Part shown: piece after piece, positions 23,147 to 27,639 of the stretch
Numbering within the stretch: position 1 is the first letter of the stretch
Layout of the letters: every line of letters starts with the position of its first letter
NCBI GenBank assembly: GCA_900552995.1
Contig: USBX01000003.1
Span: 1-27,639 of the forward strand
Direction: 5' to 3'
Origin: an uncultured Collinsella sp.
GTDB taxonomy: Bacteria; Actinomycetota; Coriobacteriia; Coriobacteriales; Coriobacteriaceae
Length of the DNA stretch: 27,639 nt
Made by a program: the position numbers and the translations under genes
Notes under the pieces: model-generated
Database searches by the model: none
Seen by the model: the letters and a program-made list of their open reading frames with translations, nothing else
What the model was told of the DNA's origin: nothing

Positions 23147-23221
23147 CTGTGCAGACGGCAGCGGAGGCTGGCGGTGATCGGCGCCATGAACGCCACCGAC
23201 CCAAATAAACGCACCTCTAAC

Positions 23222-23230
23222 TGCTAAAAT
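23222..23230 (+). promoter_or_regulatory. Extended -10 upstream of the AIM24-family gene
   Basis: TGC followed by TAAAAT fits an extended -10 element, about 42 nt before the start codon. No good -35 is seen. Confidence 0.4.
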
Positions 23231-23271
23231 ATGGACATCGTTGTTCGGCTCCCGAAGGAAAGGAGACGGTC

Positions 23272-23946
23272 ATGCAGTACGAGATCGGCGGAGGGGCTTT
23301 CCCGGTTGTTACGTGCAACCTTAGCGACGGCGAATCCATGATCACCGAAAGCGGTGCCATGGTCTGGATGACCCCCAACATGGAGATGTCCACCTCGGGC
23401 GGTGGCATAGGCAAGATGTTCTCTAAGGCTTTTTCGGGTGAGGCGTTGTTCCAAAACATTTGGACCGCGCACGGCGATGGCATGATTGCGTTTGGCTCTT
23501 GCTTCCCCGGCCGCATTATACCGATCGAGATTGGCCCTGGTAAGAGCTGGATTTTGCAGAAGCGTTCGTTCCTTGCCGCGGAAAGTGGTGTTGAGCTGAG
23601 CATCCACTTTAACAAGAAGGCAAAGACCGGCGTCTTTGGCGGCGAGGGTTTTATCATGCAAAAGCTCACGGGCTCGGGTATTGCCTTTGCCGAGATCGAC
23701 GGCGACCTAGTTGAGTACGAGCTTGCTGCTGGCCAGCAAATGATTGTAGATACCGGCAACGTGGCCGGCTTTGAGGAGACGGTGAGCATCGACGCGCAGA
23801 TGGTCAAGGGCGTCAAAAACATCATGTTTGGCGGTGAAGGCGTGTTCAACACTGTGCTCACCGGTCCGGGGCGCATCTGGCTGCAGACAATGCCCATTTC
23901 CAATCTTGCGGCAGCAGTGGCTTCGATGACCAACAACAATAACTAA
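23272..23946 (+). CDS. AIM24/TIGR00266 family protein
   Basis: The 224-residue protein is a glycine-rich all-beta protein of the AIM24 family: YEIGGGAFPVVTCNL, ESMITESGAMVWMTPNMEM, AFSGEALFQNIWTA, GRIIPIEI, GEGFIMQKLTGSG and GEGVFNTVLTGPGRIWLQTM. Bacterial members are widespread but their role is not established; the yeast namesake is mitochondrial. No signal peptide or membrane helix is seen. ATG 23272 has AAAGGAGA nearby. It is convergent with the CLC gene, and the pair sits between inverted 40-bp repeats. A C-terminal NNNN run is unusual but short. Confidence 0.88.
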   Translation: MQYEIGGGAFPVVTCNLSDGESMITESGAMVWMTPNMEMSTSGGGIGKMFSKAFSGEALFQNIWTAHGDGMIAFGSCFPGRIIPIEIGPGKSWILQKRSFLAAESGVELSIHFNKKAKTGVFGGEGFIMQKLTGSGIAFAEIDGDLVEYELAAGQQMIVDTGNVAGFEETVSIDAQMVKGVKNIMFGGEGVFNTVLTGPGRIWLQTMPISNLAAAVASMTNNNN

Positions 23947-23960
23947 TCGTGTATAGGATG

Positions 23961-23998
23961 ACGCGCGCGGCGGGCCCGGCCTGTCGTGCGCGTTTTTT
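23961..23998 (+). terminator. Intrinsic terminator after the AIM24-family gene
   Basis: ACGCGCGC (23961-23968) pairs with GTGCGCGT (23986-23993) with one G-T, running into TTTTTT. It lies in the convergent gap before the CLC stop at 24016. Confidence 0.8.
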
Positions 23999-24015
23999 GG
24001 TGGCAAACGCCCTGT

Positions 24016-25260
24016 TTATCGGGTGCGGCTGTGCTCCTGCAGGGCGTAGATCGATTTGTCCATGTTGAACAGATAAGCCACAACGCAGACGATGAAGAAC
24101 ATCGGCAGATTACCGAAACCGAAGACCTCGCAGCCAATGAGGATCGGCGCGAGTAGCGTGTTGGTGGCGCTGCCAAAGACGGCGGCGTATCCCAGCGCGG
24201 CGCAGGGCTCGACGGGCATGCCGAGAATTCCGGCGAGCACGACACCCAGGCTGGTTCCGATGGAGAACAACGGCGTCACCTCACCACCTTGATATCCTGC
24301 GGCAAGCGTGGCGATGGTGAGTGTGAATTTGAGCGCCCAGTCCCAAGGCATGATGGTGACCTTGCCGTCACCGTTGAGCGCCGCCGATATCAGGTTGGTG
24401 CCAAGGCCGCAGTATCGCCCCTGCCACAGAACGAACAGAATCGCCGACAGCGCAAGGCCCATAACGGCAACGCGTATGTAAGGGCTGGGGAGCAGCCGCG
24501 CTGCAAGAGTCTTGGCATGGGCAAGGCACCAGGCAAAAGCGCCACCTACCATACCAAACGCGATACCCAACAACGCCAGCCGTCCAAGACCGGGGAGGTC
24601 GAGCGCATACGAGGCGGTAATGGCGACCTCAAACTTCTCGAGCCCCAGGGCGCCGGAGGTCATGCTTGCGGCAAGCGAAGCCGTAAGCGCGGGAAACAAC
24701 GCGCGGTATTCCATGCGTCCGGCGACCAGCACCTCGACCGCAAAGACCGTGGCGGCGAGGGGCGTTCGGAAGAGTCCGGCAAAGCCGGCGGCCATGCCGA
24801 TAAGCAAAAACGTGTTGCCGGGTTCTCGGAAAGGTAGACGTCGGCCGATCCAATGCGAGACGGTTGCGCCGATCTGCACGGCTACGCCTTCGCGTCCCGC
24901 GCTGCCGCCAAAGAGATGCGTGGCCCACGTGCTCAGCATAATGAGTGGCACCAGACGCGGGGAGATGGCGTCCTCGCGTCCGTGACCTACGTCGAATACT
25001 AAGCTCATGCCCCGATCGGTGCCTTTGCCCCAGGTGCGGTAGGCAAATACGATGGCCAAGCCCATGAGGGCGAGGAAGGGAAGGAGCAGTACGATGTGCT
25101 CGTCACGGAAGGCACCAATTGCCAGGAGCACACGACCAAAAAGGGCACAGATGGCGCCAACGATAACGCCGATAGGGATTCCGACGGCACCCATAAGCAC
25201 GAGGCAACTATAGGTGTTGACCAGGCGTTTAATTCTGCTCGATGCGCTGCTTTCCGACAC
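24016..25260 (-). CDS. CLC-family anion channel/antiporter, possibly fluoride type
   Basis: The 414-residue multi-span membrane protein has CLC signatures: GGSAGREGVAVQIGA (gating Glu124 in GREGV), MAAGFAGLFRTPLAATVFAVE and GYQGGEVTPLFSIGTSLG (322-339). The GREG(V/T)xVQ and GGEVTPLF forms are those I associate with the fluoride/proton antiporter branch (CLC-F), not the chloride ClcA branch (GREGPxVQ). There is no C-terminal CBS domain. GTG 25260 is chosen because GGAGG lies four nt upstream; the longer frame to 25320 runs through an intrinsic terminator. The leader (25261-25401) has a strong promoter and a terminator that may be under riboswitch control. Ion specificity is inference. Confidence 0.88.
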   Translation of the reverse strand: MSESSASSRIKRLVNTYSCLVLMGAVGIPIGVIVGAICALFGRVLLAIGAFRDEHIVLLLPFLALMGLAIVFAYRTWGKGTDRGMSLVFDVGHGREDAISPRLVPLIMLSTWATHLFGGSAGREGVAVQIGATVSHWIGRRLPFREPGNTFLLIGMAAGFAGLFRTPLAATVFAVEVLVAGRMEYRALFPALTASLAASMTSGALGLEKFEVAITASYALDLPGLGRLALLGIAFGMVGGAFAWCLAHAKTLAARLLPSPYIRVAVMGLALSAILFVLWQGRYCGLGTNLISAALNGDGKVTIMPWDWALKFTLTIATLAAGYQGGEVTPLFSIGTSLGVVLAGILGMPVEPCAALGYAAVFGSATNTLLAPILIGCEVFGFGNLPMFFIVCVVAYLFNMDKSIYALQEHSRTR

Positions 25261-25401
25261 TTCTCCTCCAAAACAAAAAAGACTCCTGCCGCGGCGTGAT
25301 GCCCAAGGGATATCACGCAACAGCAGAAGTCATCAGCAACAAGGCGGTTTAGGGCGACGCGACAGTTTTACTGACGCACCCAACGGAGACAATCATTCCG
25401 C
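25261..25401 (-). ncRNA. Structured leader of the CLC gene, candidate fluoride (crcB-type) riboswitch
   Basis: The predicted RNA starts about 25401, right at hairpin CGGA-loop-TCCG (25384-25400) with AUG opening the loop. Then come a second hairpin (GGGTG...CGCCC) and the string TAAACCGCC, five bases, GCTGATGACTTCTG (to 25324). AAACCGCC and GCTGATGACTYCT are the 3' signature of crcB RNAs as I recall them. Against this: the pseudoknot pairing is weak (only GUC/GAC seen), the P3 stem is short, and an extra hairpin separates the halves. The downstream terminator (25275-25331) uses GACTTCTG, so ligand binding could prevent termination. Confidence 0.45.
25275..25331 (-). terminator. Intrinsic terminator/attenuator in the CLC leader
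   Basis: On the minus strand GACTTCTGCTG pairs with CGGCAGGAGTC (11 pairs, two G-T), with an inner CGTGAT/ATCACG stem, followed by TTTTTTG. It lies between the promoter and the ribosome site of the CLC gene, so it must be bypassed for expression. Confidence 0.85.
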
Positions 25402-25407
25402 AGCGGC

Positions 25408-25436
25408 ATCATAGCGGCGGGCGCGGTTTGGGTCAA
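25408..25436 (-). promoter_or_regulatory. Promoter of the CLC gene
   Basis: On the minus strand, -35 TTGACC (25431-25436), 17-bp spacer, -10 TATGAT (25408-25413). Transcription should start near 25401. Confidence 0.75.
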
Positions 25437-25487
25437 ATGGTTGCCTTGGGACAGTCTTGGCGCCCGCCCGCGCCCTCGTTTCCCCAT

Positions 25488-25527
25488 ATAAAACCTGCCA
25501 AAATAAACCTGTCCCTTTTTGGTAGGT
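25488..25527 (-). repeat. GGGACAG-loop hairpin, copy 3 (inverted)
   Basis: Reverse complement of 23107-23146 with 39 of 40 bases identical; the single change turns a G-C pair into a G-T pair. The two copies face each other around the AIM24-family and CLC genes. Copy 3 lies about 50 nt before the ABC ATPase start. Confidence 0.8.
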
Positions 25528-25576
25528 GGGAAATGGGTAATACTAAAGAGTTATCCGACCAGATGGGAATTAATCG

Positions 25577-26278
25577 ATGGCCTATATCGAATTCAAAGAC
25601 GTCATCAAGGCATACGGCGAGGGCGACGCCCGCATCCACGCGCTCGACGGCGCGAGCTTTACGGTCGAGCGCGGCGAGCTCGCCATCATTCTGGGTGCTT
25701 CGGGCGCCGGCAAGACCACGGCCCTCAACATTCTGGGCGGCATGGACACGGCAACTTCTGGCACCGTGACGGTGGACGGGCGTGACGTGAGCTCTGCCAA
25801 CGAGGCTCAGCTTGTGGAATACCGTCGCGCTGACGTCGGCTTTGTCTTTCAGTTCTACAATCTGGTCCCTAACCTGACGGCGCTTGAGAACGTCGAACTC
25901 GCGGCGCAGATCTGCCCCGATTCGCTCGATGCCGAGCAAACGCTTCGCCAGGTTGGCCTGGGCGACCGCCTCGCTAACTTTCCGGCGCAGCTTTCGGGCG
26001 GCGAGCAGCAGCGCGTATCCATCGCCCGCGCGCTGGCTAAGAACCCCAAGCTGCTTTTGTGCGACGAGCCTACGGGTGCACTCGACTACAAAACTGGCAA
26101 GCAGATCTTGCAGCTGCTACAGGACACTTGCCGCAAGCAAGGCATTACGGTCATCATCATCACCCACAACTCTGCGCTGGCGCCCATGGCCGATCGCCTG
26201 ATCCGCTTTAAGAACGGTCGCGTGGAGAGCGAGACGGTCCAGCAAAATCCTGTGCCTATCGAGACGATCGAGTGGTAG
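25577..26278 (+). CDS. ABC transporter ATP-binding protein (MacB/LolD type)
   Basis: The 233-residue ATPase has Walker A GASGAGKTT (about 40-48), Q-loop VFQFYNLVPNLTALENVELA, signature LSGGEQQRVSIARAL, Walker B LLLCDEPTGALD and H-loop IIITHN. The length and the NLVPNLTALENV Q-loop are typical of MacB/LolD-like ATPases that pair with FtsX-type permeases, and such a permease starts 5 nt after its stop. Substrate could be a peptide, antibiotic or lipoprotein; not decidable. ATG 25577 has only a weak ribosome site. The GGGACAG hairpin copy 3 lies just upstream. Confidence 0.93.
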   Translation: MAYIEFKDVIKAYGEGDARIHALDGASFTVERGELAIILGASGAGKTTALNILGGMDTATSGTVTVDGRDVSSANEAQLVEYRRADVGFVFQFYNLVPNLTALENVELAAQICPDSLDAEQTLRQVGLGDRLANFPAQLSGGEQQRVSIARALAKNPKLLLCDEPTGALDYKTGKQILQLLQDTCRKQGITVIIITHNSALAPMADRLIRFKNGRVESETVQQNPVPIETIEW

Positions 26279-26283
26279 CGCCC

Positions 26284-27590
26284 ATGAATCAGGACCGCCA
26301 AAACAGTCAACGCCGCGACGCGCAGAACACGGAGCGCGAGCAGGATTTTACGACCTACCGTACCGCCCAAAGCTCAAACGATATGGTGCCGACGGTTTTT
26401 CGCCGTGGCATCTACCGCACGATTCGCGGCAGCCTCAAACGCTTCTTGTCTATCGTTGTGATCACCGCGCTTGGCGTGAGCGTGATGTGCGGCCTTAAGG
26501 CGGGCTGCGAGGACCTGTGTGATTCGGTCGACGCCTATTTTGACCAGCAGAATGTCTATGACATCAACGTGCAGTCGACCTATGGTCTGACCGATGACGA
26601 TCTTGCTGCGATCCAAGAGGTCGATGGCGTCGAGACGGCCGAGGGCATCTATACCGAGACCGCCTATACCGCCGTGGGTACGACGCGCGAGCGTGTCGTC
26701 GTACAGAGCCTCTCCAAAGAGAATATTGACCAACCGGTGCTAGTACGCGGCGAGCTGCCCGAGACTTCGGGCGAAGTGGCAGTGACCTCACGTTTTTTGA
26801 AGGCTTCTGGCAAGAAAATCGGCGATACGGTGAGCTTTGCCGCCAACGATGCGAGCTCGTCGAACCAAAGCGCCAAGGACCAGTTTGCCGATGGGGACTA
26901 CACCATCACGGCCGAGGTTCTCGATCCTACCGACGTGAGCTCCGACTCGACCGTCAACGCCTTTCGTGCTGCTTCGACTGCGGACTACAAGTTCTACGTG
27001 AGCGAGGATGCCGCGACGTCGTCGTCCTACTCCGCGGTCCACGTGATCGTCGAGGGAGCCAAGAGCCTCAACTCCTATTCGGATGCCTACACGGCAAAGA
27101 TCAATGAGGTCAAGGGCAATATCGAGAAGATCCGCGAGGAGCGTGAGAAGGCGCGCGCTCAGGAGCTGACGGTCGACACGCCGGCGAGTTTGGACGCGGC
27201 TGAGCGTCAGGCGAATATGGTCTTTGGGATCGAGCAGGACAACATCAACCGCATGGCCGAGGGCAGCGACGAGCGTGCACAGGCTCAAGTCGACCTGGAC
27301 CAGCGTCGTGCCGCCGCCGACCAGCAGTTTGCCGATGCCCGCGCCGAGCTTTCCGATCTGGGCGAATGCACCTGGTACATCCAGGACCGCGGCAATATCG
27401 CAAGCTACTCGAGCGTGGAGAGCGATAGTTCCTCGATCGAGGCCATCGCCACGGTTTTCCCATTCATCTTCTTTATCGTCGCCGTGCTCATCAGCCTTAC
27501 CACCGCCACGCGTATGGTCGAGGAGGAGCGCACGCTCATCGGCCTGTATAAGGCGCTCGGCTATTCGCGCGGGCGCATCCTGTCCAAATA
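26284..27590 (+). CDS. FtsX/MacB-like ABC permease, 5' part, cut by the contig end
   Basis: From ATG 26284 the frame is open for 435 codons to the adapter junction. Residues 1-38 are polar, TM1 is about 50-72 (SIVVITALGVSVMCGL), then a large extracytoplasmic region with VDGVETAEGIY, an alpha-helical coiled-coil-like stretch rich in E, K, R and Q (about 275-365), and a second hydrophobic segment (about 393-413, VFPFIFFIVAVLISLTTATRMVEEERT) that starts the FtsX core, followed by GLYKALGYSRG. This matches large FtsX-like permeases with an inserted coil domain. It forms a pair with the ATPase 5 nt upstream. Codons after 27588 include adapter; the apparent tail in other frames is not real. Confidence 0.88.
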
Positions 27591-27639
27591 CTGTCTCTTA
27601 TACACATCTGACGCTGCCGACGATAAGGCTCGTGTAGAT
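27591..27639. other. Nextera i5 adapter read-through (artefact)
   Basis: Starts with the mosaic-end reverse complement CTGTCTCTTATACACATCT, continues with the Nextera read-1 adapter, an 8-base index (27624-27631) and GTGTAGAT of the flow-cell sequence. Not genomic; translation of it gives the contaminant peptide VSYTHLTLPT. Confidence 0.97.

Noticed and set aside
24289..24837. 182-codon plus-strand frame across the CLC gene
   Set aside because: Antisense to conserved CLC motifs; no ribosome site.

Overview
The window looks like one complete assembly contig from a GC-rich gut actinobacterium of the Coriobacteriia, most likely Collinsella. That assignment rests on codon use and gene content (pyruvate formate-lyase, sucrose PTS with GH32 hydrolases, aspartate-family genes) and was not checked by a search. 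Both ends carry untrimmed Nextera library adapter (1-48 and 27591-27639). The true insert is therefore 49-27590, and the terminal genes (pflB and an ABC permease) are cut by the contig ends, not by biology.

Layout. 49-1087: the 3' end of pyruvate formate-lyase, which stops before its glycyl-radical domain; that domain is a separate 83-residue gene behind two hairpins. 1111-1238: a long nested hairpin. 1389-7007: a sucrose/fructoside locus (LacI-type regulator, atypical GH32, EIIBC PTS transporter, canonical sucrose-6-phosphate hydrolase) with repeated LacI-type operators before the regulator and before the first hydrolase. 7284-9143: a DegV fatty-acid-binding protein and the pyruvate formate-lyase activating enzyme. 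9191-9682: a decayed beta-lactamase-fold fragment. 9761-11130: MTA/SAH nucleosidase and the GTPase YsxC.

11131-14484 is an accessory island: a DUF3990 (ADP-ribosyltransferase-like) toxin candidate plus an XRE-type partner behind a large palindromic operator, a cysteine-ribbon membrane protein interrupted by one in-frame stop, and a small XRE regulator with its own operator. 14485-19778 holds threonine and lysine pathway genes: thrB and thrC on the minus strand, lysC and asd on the plus strand. 19779-20232 has no gene; it contains another nested hairpin and three 52-bp GC-rich tandem repeats.

20233-23105: ogt (DNA alkyl-damage repair) and a two-component system. 23272-25401: an AIM24-family protein and a CLC-type channel or antiporter read from a structured leader with a strong promoter, an intrinsic terminator and a partial match to the fluoride (crcB) riboswitch; inverted 40-bp repeats flank this pair. 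25577-27590: a MacB-like ABC exporter (ATPase and truncated permease).

The main leads for something undescribed are: (1) the nested-hairpin family, with conserved internal loops and changing but still paired stems, lying sense-oriented 12-23 nt after three unrelated genes; (2) the naturally split pyruvate formate-lyase; (3) the DUF3990/XRE pair; (4) the CLC leader; (5) hairpins that share a 13-nt GGGACAG loop.
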